Program-made: the position numbers and the translations under genes | Shown: positions 1-7,100 of the stretch, one piece after another | Position numbering within the stretch: the first letter of the stretch is position 1 | Layout of the letters: every line of letters begins with the position of its first letter | Notes under the pieces: generated by a model | The model's input: only the letters and a program-made list of their open reading frames with translations | Database searches by the model: none | What the model was told of the DNA's origin: nothing | Source: Halieaceae bacterium UBA4438 | Lineage (GTDB): Bacteria; Pseudomonadota; Gammaproteobacteria; Pseudomonadales; Halieaceae | DNA length: 7,337 nucleotides | Assembly: GCA_002390485.1 (NCBI GenBank) | Contig: DGPO01000109.1 | Span: 12,325-19,661 of the forward strand | Direction: 5' to 3'

Positions 1-981
1 CATTTGCTGATTTCTGGGACACAAGCGATGGATTTTGAAGGCGCAACGGTATTGACCAGTACGCCGCTCTATTCCAATACGACGATTACAACGTGGTGGC
101 CGTCGGTGTGGGTCGGCGCCACTCAAATTATCATGCGAAAGTTTAATGCTGAGCGGGCCAATGAGCTGGTTCGAGACTACGAAGTCACGCACGCGATGCT
201 CGTGCCTGTTCAGTACCAGCGAATGTGGGCGGCCGATAACCATACTGCGGCTAATTGGAAAAGTGTCAGGTGGCTGTTGTCCACCAGTGCACCGCTATCG
301 GCGGCCATGAAAGAGAAAATTCTTGCCGATACGGAGGCGCAACTTCTGGAGTTCTACGGCCTCACCGAGGGCGGTGTTGCCACCACGTTGGTGGCGCGTA
401 AAGCCGCCGAATTGGGCAAGCTCGCGTCTGTGGGCCAGGTTCAGCCTGGCGGTGAGCTCAGAATTTTAGGAGAAAACGGTGAGCAGTTGGGTCCTTTAGA
501 GGCGGGAGAAATTGTCGGTCGCACGGGCATTATGAGCGATGGCTATCTCAATCGCGAGGAAGCCACCAAAGCCATGCATTGGTTTGATGAGAACGGCCAG
601 CTTTTCTACCGGTCTGGTGACGTGGGTTATCTGGATGAGGACGGCTGGCTGTTTTTGAGCGATCGAATAAAAGACATGATTCTGTCCGGTGGGCAAAACA
701 TCTACGCGACGGATCTTGAGCAAGCCTTGAACGCGGCGTCCGATGTTGTGGAATCGGCCGTGGTTGCTCGACCCTCAGATCACTGGGGTGAGACGCCTTG
801 GGCGTTTGTCGTTAAACAATCCAGTAGCCCGCGCTCAGAAGATGATATTAGGCTTGAGGCCAACGGTCGACTCAGCAGTATTCAGGCAATCGCTGGGATC
901 ACGTTCATGAATGAACTGCCCCGAAGTGACATTGGCAAGATTCTCAAACGTCAGCTTCGGGAGGCCTTCACTGAGGACTGA
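1..981 (+). CDS. AMP-forming acyl-CoA ligase (fatty-acyl-CoA-synthetase-like), C-terminal part, 5' truncated by window edge
   Basis: This is the C-terminal 326 residues of a class I adenylate-forming enzyme, which joins a carboxylic acid to CoA through an acyl-adenylate. The frame is open at base 1, so the true start and the N-terminal P-loop lie outside the window; the TTG at position 4 is not a credible start. Counting from the first codon, visible family motifs are EFYGLTEGG (118-125, adenine-binding region), YRSGD (203-207, ribose-binding Asp), DRIKDMILSGGQNIY (221-235, hinge and C-terminal domain entry) and PRSDIGKIL (307-315), whose Lys313 is the expected adenylation lysine. All are intact, so the enzyme should be active. 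It resembles medium/long-chain fatty-acid or aromatic-acid CoA ligases rather than the longer acetyl/propionyl-CoA synthetases. The substrate cannot be read from this fragment. It is convergent with the next gene and most likely cytoplasmic. Confidence 0.93.
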   Translation, partial: HLLISGTQAMDFEGATVLTSTPLYSNTTITTWWPSVWVGATQIIMRKFNAERANELVRDYEVTHAMLVPVQYQRMWAADNHTAANWKSVRWLLSTSAPLSAAMKEKILADTEAQLLEFYGLTEGGVATTLVARKAAELGKLASVGQVQPGGELRILGENGEQLGPLEAGEIVGRTGIMSDGYLNREEATKAMHWFDENGQLFYRSGDVGYLDEDGWLFLSDRIKDMILSGGQNIYATDLEQALNAASDVVESAVVARPSDHWGETPWAFVVKQSSSPRSEDDIRLEANGRLSSIQAIAGITFMNELPRSDIGKILKRQLREAFTED

Positions 982-982
982 T

Positions 983-2263
983 TTACTGATCGGCCATCAT
1001 GTAATCGAGCGTCATCGACGTCAGTGCCTCGACCCCTACGGGGAGCGCCCGTTCATCGGCATAGAACCGCGGTGAATGGTTGGGATGAATCAGGCTGGGG
1101 TCCTCTGGCGCTACACCCAGGAATAAGAACAAACCGGGCACTTCGTTGGCGAAGTAAGAGAAATCCTCGGCCGTAGTGGTCTGCGCCGCTTCTATGAAAC
1201 GGTCTCCAGCAACCGCCTCCAAGGTTGGCGACATTTGACGAAAGAGTTCGGGGTCGTTTCGTGTGACGCCATAGCCCATGTCGATCTGCACGTCGGCGGT
1301 TGCGCCCGACGCCTCGGCAATACTTGTTGCCGTGCGGCGAATGCGGTCATGAATATCAAGCCTGGTCGCGGCATCAAAGGTTCTAATGGTGCCCTCGAGC
1401 TCGACCGACTCTGGAATAATATTGTTGCGGACACCGCCCTCGATTCGACCGATGGTGACGATGGAGGGTGTGAGTGTTGCATCAATCTGTCGAGAGACAA
1501 TAGTTTGTAAGCCTAAAACCACCTGGCTTGAGGTGACAATAGGATCTACCCCGGCCCACGGGACTGCGCCATGCGTTTGTTTCCCGTTAATTGTTATTTG
1601 ATGCCGGTCTGACGACGCCATTAGGCCGCCGGGTCGTGTGGCGATCGTTCCTACGGGGAAGGGAAATACGTGCAGACCGAAGACCACGTCGGGGCGTGGA
1701 TTTTCGAAAACGCCTTCCAGCATCATCAGTTCTGCACCACCGACTGATCCGTCGGGAGTCCCTTCCTCTGCAGGCTGAAAGATAAACTTCACGGTACCCG
1801 GCAGGTCATCGCCCATGCCGGCGAGGACTTCGGCAACACCCATTAAAATCGCAACATGGTTGTCGTGCCCACAGGCGTGCATCACTCCAACATCACGACC
1901 CTGATAGACGCCTCTTGCCTTTGACGCAAAGGGGAGGTCGACCATTTCTGTGACCGGGAGAGCGTCCATGTCTGCTCGGAGCGCAACAACCGGTCCATCA
2001 CCCCCTTTTAACGTCCCAACGACACCGGTGTGTGCCACTTCGGTTTCGACCTCCATGCCGAGCGCACGGAGGTGGTCTGCAACAATTTTTGCCGTTCGAA
2101 ATTCTTGATTACTGAGCTCTGGGTGTTCGTGAAAATCACGCCGCCACGTCACAACTTTTGGCATGACTGCAGTCACTTTCGTACTGACGTCAGCGGGTAG
2201 GGCGTACGTCATTGAGCTTGTGAGCATTGCCAGTGTAACGAGCAAGGAGGTTTTAAGGATCAT
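983..2263 (-). CDS. Secreted M20-family metallo-amidohydrolase (hippurate / N-acyl-amino-acid hydrolase type)
   Basis: The 426-residue product is a zinc/metal-dependent amidohydrolase of peptidase family M20 (HipO/IAA-amino-acid hydrolase branch), which cleaves the amide bond of N-acyl amino acids or related small conjugates. From the chosen start, residues 1-21 form a Sec signal peptide (Lys4, hydrophobic core, likely cleavage after Thr-Tyr-Ala), which suggests a periplasmic enzyme. Family motifs follow in order: RRDFHEHPEL (41-50), RADMDALP (96-103), HACGHDNH (129-136, with probable ligands Cys131 and His133), QPAEEG (163-168, catalytic/ligand Glu166-Glu167), GLH (196-198) and a C-terminal HPNHSPRF (393-400) supplying the last histidine. 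Length is normal for the family. The frame extends upstream to an ATG at 2332, but the ATG at 2261-2263 is preferred: it puts the signal peptide at the N-terminus and has an AGGA nine bases upstream. The specific substrate is unknown. It lies downstream of the symporter gene, same strand, 243 bp away. Confidence 0.92.
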   Translation of the reverse strand: MILKTSLLVTLAMLTSSMTYALPADVSTKVTAVMPKVVTWRRDFHEHPELSNQEFRTAKIVADHLRALGMEVETEVAHTGVVGTLKGGDGPVVALRADMDALPVTEMVDLPFASKARGVYQGRDVGVMHACGHDNHVAILMGVAEVLAGMGDDLPGTVKFIFQPAEEGTPDGSVGGAELMMLEGVFENPRPDVVFGLHVFPFPVGTIATRPGGLMASSDRHQITINGKQTHGAVPWAGVDPIVTSSQVVLGLQTIVSRQIDATLTPSIVTIGRIEGGVRNNIIPESVELEGTIRTFDAATRLDIHDRIRRTATSIAEASGATADVQIDMGYGVTRNDPELFRQMSPTLEAVAGDRFIEAAQTTTAEDFSYFANEVPGLFLFLGVAPEDPSLIHPNHSPRFYADERALPVGVEALTSMTLDYMMADQ

Positions 2264-2272
2264 GGGCGTCTG

Positions 2273-2276
2273 TCCT
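2273..2276 (-). promoter_or_regulatory. Probable ribosome binding site of the M20 amidohydrolase
   Basis: On the minus strand AGGA lies nine bases before the ATG at 2263. It decides between this start and the upstream in-frame ATG at 2332, which would put 23 non-signal residues ahead of a clear signal peptide. Confidence 0.55.
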
Positions 2277-2296
2277 GCAAAGGTCTTAGAGGTAAG

Positions 2297-2302
2297 AATA
2301 TA
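2297..2302 (-). promoter_or_regulatory. Possible -10 element for the M20 amidohydrolase
   Basis: The minus strand reads TATATT, five of six matches to the sigma-70 -10 consensus, about 34 bases before the chosen ATG. No good -35 box is found at 16-18 bases upstream; that position is occupied by the first units of the 11-bp repeat. This would fit an activator-dependent promoter, but the call rests on a single hexamer. Confidence 0.3.
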
Positions 2303-2318
2303 CTTCGAGTTGCTAGTC

Positions 2319-2384
2319 CAGAGATAGTGCAATGAGAGTCCAGAGATGCTCTAGAGATGCTCTAGAGAGGGTCCAGAGACACTG
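2319..2384. repeat. Degenerate 11-bp tandem repeat, six units
   Basis: Six consecutive 11-base units are visible on the plus strand: cagagatagtg, caatgagagtc, cagagatgctc, tagagatgctc, tagagagggtc and cagagacactg. The third and fourth differ by one base; the outer ones are degenerate. The palindrome CTCTAGAG occurs at 2349-2356 and 2360-2367, exactly one period apart. The period is not a multiple of three, so it is not explained by a repeated protein motif. It lies upstream of the amidohydrolase, next to its possible promoter. It could be a helically phased array of binding sites or a simple slippage-derived minisatellite. Confidence 0.7.
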
Positions 2385-2506
2385 TGGTTGCCGCCGCCAA
2401 ATCTGTGTGGCCGCAGTTGCAATAGCATCAGGCTGCGAAAATGAGCGCGACGCAAGCAATGCCGCGCCCATCAGCACGATGACTGCCAAGCGGCGTCGTT
2501 TAGGCG

Positions 2507-3958
2507 CTAGGTGTCTTGAGCACTTCTCGTAAGATCTGACAGACGCTCGGCATGCGTTGCACGATCTTCTTTTACTTTGCTGATGAAGAACAGACCAAGA
2601 AGCCAAAGACAGGTCGAAGCGAGCACGGTATAGATCCCTACATTATCGAGCGTTACCTGAGCGACCAGTCCGGGCGTTGCCTCTTCTGGCCACGCTGCGA
2701 AACTTAAAATGAGGCCTGCGGAAAAGGCACCAACGCCAGCCATACACTTCTCGGCGAACGACCGAGCCGCGAGTAATGTGCCCTCCATACGTTTCTGTGT
2801 AGCGGTCTCGACCTCTTCGACGGTATCAAAGACCATTGACCCCACTGCTGTTCCGGCGACGATAATGCTGGTTACGGCAGCAAAGTGACAGATCAGCACC
2901 AAGGCAAGGATAAGGGAGGACTCATTAGCCGGGAGTAGGTCCAGCACCCGCAATAGGATCAGTGCGTTTTCCATGACCATTGATGCGGCAAAAAAACCGA
3001 TTGCGGTGTTTCGCTTGCCAAACAATTGCGTGCACAAGGGCGCAAGCTTCAACCCCAATACGGGTGCCATAAACAACGTCATTCCGATCGTAAGAATGTC
3101 GATCGCTTCGAGCTCCCAGTAATAGCTGTAGTAAAAAAGGGTTAAGTTAGTAAACAGTCCGGAGGCGGCCTTACACACAATGTAGGCGATAAACAAAATT
3201 CGGTAATTACGACTGACATTGAGTGTGAGCCAAATGTCTTTGATGACTGTTTTGACCTGACTGCCCTGAGCGTCCTCGTGTCTTTGTTCAGGGATGTGCA
3301 AGTTGGGGATGTGTTTGTGAGTCCCGATACCGGTCACTAAGATGGCAAGTGCCATGACGATGCTGCAGGCGATGCCGTAGACGACCCATGTTTCGGGATT
3401 ATACCGCGCGTCCTCAGTGCCACTGAGGCTGCTGTAGACGACGAATAACCACAGCAAGTTCCACATAATGAGGCCGCCCCACCAACCAAACCATGCTCTA
3501 AACGCGATGAGTGAACTTCGCTCAACATAGTCTTGTGTGAGCTCAGGTCCGAGCGCAGTACTGGGAATCTCGTACAGCGTAATAGTTGTGCGAATCCCAA
3601 TACCCATGAGTAATAAATACCAGAACAGGGTCTGATCTGAGGCGCCGGCGGGGGGATCCCAAATTAAGAAAAAGGTGAGTGCAACGGGAATGATTGACCC
3701 GTACATAAACGGGTGTCTGCGACCCCAGCGTGACCGCGTATTGTCTGAAATATAGCCAATAAGCGGGTCTGATACGGCATCAAAAATCAGCATGACTAGA
3801 ATAGCAAGGCCGGCCAGCTCAGGCGCAAGTCCAAAAATTTGAACGTAGACAAACAGCAGGAAGTAGGCAAAGGCATTGTCTTTAATGCCGTAGGCAATAG
3901 AGCCGAAGCCATAGAGAAGCTTTGTACTGAACGGGAGTACGGTACCGCCTTGTGTCAT
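2507..3958 (-). CDS. MFS transporter of the GPH (glycoside-pentoside-hexuronide:cation symporter, MelB-like) family
   Basis: The 483-residue product is a polytopic inner-membrane transporter with about 12 hydrophobic segments. The N-terminus (STKLLYGFGSIAYGIKDN, 11-28) is typical of the family and supports the ATG at 3958. The GPH signature between helices 2 and 3 is present at about 60-84: DAVSDPLIGYISD, then TRSRWGRRHP. A charged cytoplasmic loop sits near 211-252, between the two six-helix halves. The second-half family region is at 373-404 (FDTVEEVETATQKRMEG and a following Phe-Ala-Glu-Lys). Known members import sugars, glycosides or uronides with Na+ or H+. The substrate here is not predictable; no glycosidase or sugar kinase lies nearby, and the nearest downstream enzyme is a periplasmic amidohydrolase. 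The ribosome binding site is weak (AGG three bases from the ATG), preceded by an A-rich stretch. The gene is insulated from mcr by a strong terminator, so it probably has its own promoter. Confidence 0.9.
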   Translation of the reverse strand: MTQGGTVLPFSTKLLYGFGSIAYGIKDNAFAYFLLFVYVQIFGLAPELAGLAILVMLIFDAVSDPLIGYISDNTRSRWGRRHPFMYGSIIPVALTFFLIWDPPAGASDQTLFWYLLLMGIGIRTTITLYEIPSTALGPELTQDYVERSSLIAFRAWFGWWGGLIMWNLLWLFVVYSSLSGTEDARYNPETWVVYGIACSIVMALAILVTGIGTHKHIPNLHIPEQRHEDAQGSQVKTVIKDIWLTLNVSRNYRILFIAYIVCKAASGLFTNLTLFYYSYYWELEAIDILTIGMTLFMAPVLGLKLAPLCTQLFGKRNTAIGFFAASMVMENALILLRVLDLLPANESSLILALVLICHFAAVTSIIVAGTAVGSMVFDTVEEVETATQKRMEGTLLAARSFAEKCMAGVGAFSAGLILSFAAWPEEATPGLVAQVTLDNVGIYTVLASTCLWLLGLFFISKVKEDRATHAERLSDLTRSAQDT

Positions 3959-4053
3959 ATGCCTGTTCTTTTTTTATTAGCTCTTTCGAGACTACTCAGT
4001 ATCAGGGGCCGGTGCAAAGAAAAGTACTGAGAAAAGAGCAGGGTAAAAAAAGT
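3959..4053 (-). promoter_or_regulatory. Probable promoter/leader region of the symporter gene
   Basis: This 95-bp non-coding stretch lies between the mcr terminator and the symporter start, so a symporter promoter is expected here. On the minus strand an A-rich run (AATAAAAAAAGAA) precedes the start. No convincing -35/-10 pair is found; a TTGCAC hexamer with a poor TAGTCT 17 bases downstream is the best seen and is weak. The placement is inferred from position rather than motif strength. Confidence 0.35.
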
Positions 4054-4083
4054 AAAAAAAAACCGGGGCAGAGCCCCGGTTTT
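4054..4083 (-). terminator. Intrinsic (Rho-independent) terminator of mcr
   Basis: A perfect inverted repeat has a seven-pair GC core (4063-4069 with 4073-4079), a three-base loop (4070-4072) and four flanking A:T pairs. On the minus strand the hairpin is followed by an unbroken run of nine T (4054-4062, partly inside the stem), a classical strong terminator. It lies 21 bases after the mcr stop codon (4104-4106). Read on the plus strand it has only four T after the core, so it is mainly directional. It shows that mcr is the last gene of its transcript. Confidence 0.93.
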
Positions 4084-4103
4084 GGCGATCACCCTGCCCA
4101 GAG

Positions 4104-7100
4104 CTACACCGTTACGGCATTGCCTCGGAAGATTTTCGAAAGGTATCGGCTGTCCGACGGTGTCGGCGCAGGGACCGAGCACTGCAGCACAGCGTGCACC
4201 AGTCGTATCATTTCCTCCTGAAGCTCTTGATCATTCGAGGGCTCTTCCGTATGCGCCCGTCGTGTCAGTTGCACTTGATTAATCGCAGGTACAGTGGGCA
4301 GACGTTCGCCCTCAACGCCTAACGTCACGGTGAATGCATGCAGTGAGTTTTTCACAAACAGTGCGAGTGCAAATTCTTCTCGCGTCGACGCCAAAGACGT
4401 CTCTGGAGTGATCAGTACGATCTGACAGTTTGGCACCAGTGCCGAGGTTCGCGCGATCCGGAAATGGTGGGTTAGCTGATCGTGGACTAACTTCCTAAAC
4501 TCCTCGTCACTCAGAACCCGATCCCACGGTTCGTTGGCGTTTGCCGCAAGCGCATTGAGTGGTAATCGCTCAAATGGGCTACTCACCACAACGTCGTAAC
4601 CGCCGTCATTTCGCAAAATGTCGTCGAGACTGGTCTCAAGTTCATCACCAATGGCTCGGCACTCGATTGCCACAGCATTAGGATTCTCGACAGCGTGTTT
4701 CATGGCCGAGGCTGACGCCTCACTGCGTGTCAACACCCACAGTTTTTCCACGCCTTGAGCGAGGAAACCATTGGCAATCTCGGTCATCTCGTTGCGCATG
4801 GCATCGCCCAGAAGCACGACGCGCTTGCCTTTGAGCTTGGCAATCTCGCTTTCGTTAGGGGGTAAAAGCAGTTCGCCTTCGGTGACCGAGCGATCAAATT
4901 TGAGCCCGCCCGAGGGGTGAAAGGTCTCTCCACTGACGATGTCGTCCGCTAAGTGAAAGACAGTTGAGAGACCCACTTGTTCGTCCGTAGGCATTTTGTG
5001 CAAGTGCAGCCGGTTCAAGATGCCCGTTTCGATTTGCTCGGCCTGTTTAGAGGTTTCAGAGAAGTCGAAGAACGGTGCGGGCGCATCCACAAAGGTGCTG
5101 AGGAACTGCTCACGTTGCTCGTCACTTAAAATACCCGCCCTGACCAGTCGAGTCGTCAGTTTTGAGGCGATACCCAGATGCATTAGAGAGGACGACGAAC
5201 TGCCCAGCCCACCGGAGTCGCGAATCTTCATTATCAGACGCGCAATGGGTTTTGGAAATGAATCGAGATCAGGCAACGCGTCAATCGCGTTACTGGCCAG
5301 CAGCAGCACGTCATCGGCTGAAAAACCCATGTCCATACCCGAGAGAATCGATTTGTGGACCTCATTGAGGCGCTTGTTCTCAAGGACGAGGAGCCCACGA
5401 CGATCAAACAGTCCAGGGGCTTCGGCAGAGCCACGGAGCCGCGCACCATCAACCGGACCCGGGGCCAATGCATTGATCTGGATTTCGGGTCCAAGGTGTC
5501 GAGAAAGAATTTCCGCAAGCACCCGTTGACCGGCCTTTGAAACGGCGTAGTCAGCGCGATTAGGATACGCCACGGCAACATATTTCTCGCCACCAAAGTA
5601 GCTCGAGACATTTAAAATAGAGCCTTTTCCACCGGCCTTCATCGCTGGGCTAAACTTGCGAATTAGCGAGTAGTTAGAGATCAGATTGGCTTCCATGGTC
5701 CGATCCCAGTCGGCCCGGGTCATATCAACCACCATTTCTTCGGCGCCCGAAATCCCCGCATTGTTAATCAGGAAATCAACGTGTCCGAGTTCGGCTACTG
5801 CGTGATCATGCAGCCGATTCAGAGCCTCGGGGTCGCCCACATCAATGTCGCCCAATATCTTCACGCGACTCTCAGGACGCGGATACCCAATATTGCGAAG
5901 CTCCTCGACAATTTCGGCGCGAGCCTCAGCAAGTTTTCCTTCGCTTCGTGCACTTAAAAGAACACGCGCCCCGGCGATGGCTAAGAAGCGTCCAAGCTGC
6001 AGGCCAATGCCCAAACTACCACCGGTGATAACAGCGGTTCGCCCCTTATGCAGCCCGGGAAGGACTCGCGAGATCGAGGAGGGCATGGCGCTTTTCCCCG
6101 TCGAGCGTTTAATGCTTTTGGGTAGCCAGAGATTAATCGAATCCATTTTTCGCACCCGATTGGTCAGCGTCGCTGCCCAGTCAGCCGCAAAGGTGAGCGC
6201 TTCTTTGTCCTCGGTGTCGTAACGAACCATCTGATTGGGCTGAACAGCCCATTCAAGATCGCCTGCGTTAGCCAGCGTCTCGTCTTCGTGACGCCAGCCT
6301 CGAATCAAGGCTTCCACAGAGGCCCGGATGATTTCATTCATCAGATTGCCGTGTCCGTCCGATGGGTTCGTGACGTAGACAATCGCGGGTGATTCGTCTT
6401 TACCAAAGCAACGGTCTAAATTACGCGCAAAACTCGATGCAAACGCAACCGGCGCAACAACCTCGTCTCGAACAAAATTGGCAACGTCCTCGTCACTGGC
6501 GGTACACAGTGAGTAGCCGTATTCACCATTGGGTTTCTGCGGCAGTAATATGACGCCATCGAGACGCCCAAACTGATCGTCGATGAGTTGCATCGAGCGG
6601 TCGACCGATTCGCGACGCAAGGGATCAAGGTGCGACAGCTGAACATCTCCGAGACCTCGTGACTGAACAAGCGATCGGGCATGTCCTACCGTGCCAAGAT
6701 TGCGGAAGGCCAGCATGACGCGCGCGCCACTTTGCATTTGTCGCTCGGCAAACGTAACCGCCTCGTGATAGTCGTCACCGCCCAGTATCAGGACAATCTG
6801 ACCGGAGAGGTCCTCAAGTCGCTTATCCGGCCAGGAGACGAGCTGCGAACGGCTTTGTGCCGGCACCTGCATTCCATTGGTGACTTCAATATGGTGACCC
6901 GAGAGTGCGGAAGATTCGTCTGAGGCCAGCCAGACAATGCCAGATGCGACGTCTGTGGGTGTGGGGTACTTGTACTCAAGACCACCGTCCGATGTTCGTG
7001 TCGTGATCATTAGGTCGCGAAACTCTTTACCGGTGCTTCCGGGCTCGACGCCCTGAAGTTCATCCATGCGAGCGAAAACGCTCTCGATGCGTTCGGACTC

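Larger units (their letters stand above)
2264..2506. other. Intergenic region between the symporter and amidohydrolase genes
   Basis: This 243-bp gap holds the 11-bp repeat array, the possible -10 element and the ribosome binding site listed separately. No hairpin with a T-tract is seen after the symporter stop, so read-through into the amidohydrolase is possible. A minus-strand frame ending at 2313 encodes a basic residue cluster (KRRR, about 2490-2501) followed by a hydrophobic run like a signal or membrane segment. It has no convincing start codon with a ribosome binding site (the nearest ATG is at 2469-2471, inside the hydrophobic run), so it is not called as a gene. Confidence 0.6.

Noticed and set aside
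4..6. TTG at position 4 as the start of the acyl-CoA ligase
   Set aside because: The frame is open to the window edge and the N-terminal half of the enzyme is missing, so this is an internal codon.
2264..2332. Upstream ATG at 2332 as the start of the M20 amidohydrolase
   Set aside because: It would add 23 residues ahead of a clear signal peptide and overlap the repeat array; the ATG at 2263 has an AGGA at good spacing.
2332..2532. 66-codon plus-strand frame in the symporter-amidohydrolase gap
   Set aside because: Its start lies in the 11-bp repeat, it has a Cys/Arg-rich composition typical of chance frames, and it ends inside the symporter gene on the opposite strand.
3839..4282. Several short overlapping frames on both strands around the mcr-symporter junction
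   Set aside because: They read through the terminator hairpin and A-tracts or overlap the ends of the real genes, and show no domain, ribosome binding site or plausible start.
4996..5529. 177-codon plus-strand open frame opposite mcr
   Set aside because: It lies entirely inside mcr on the other strand; its product is rich in Ser/Arg with no recognisable domain, while the minus-strand frame carries dense conserved motifs. It is a shadow frame.
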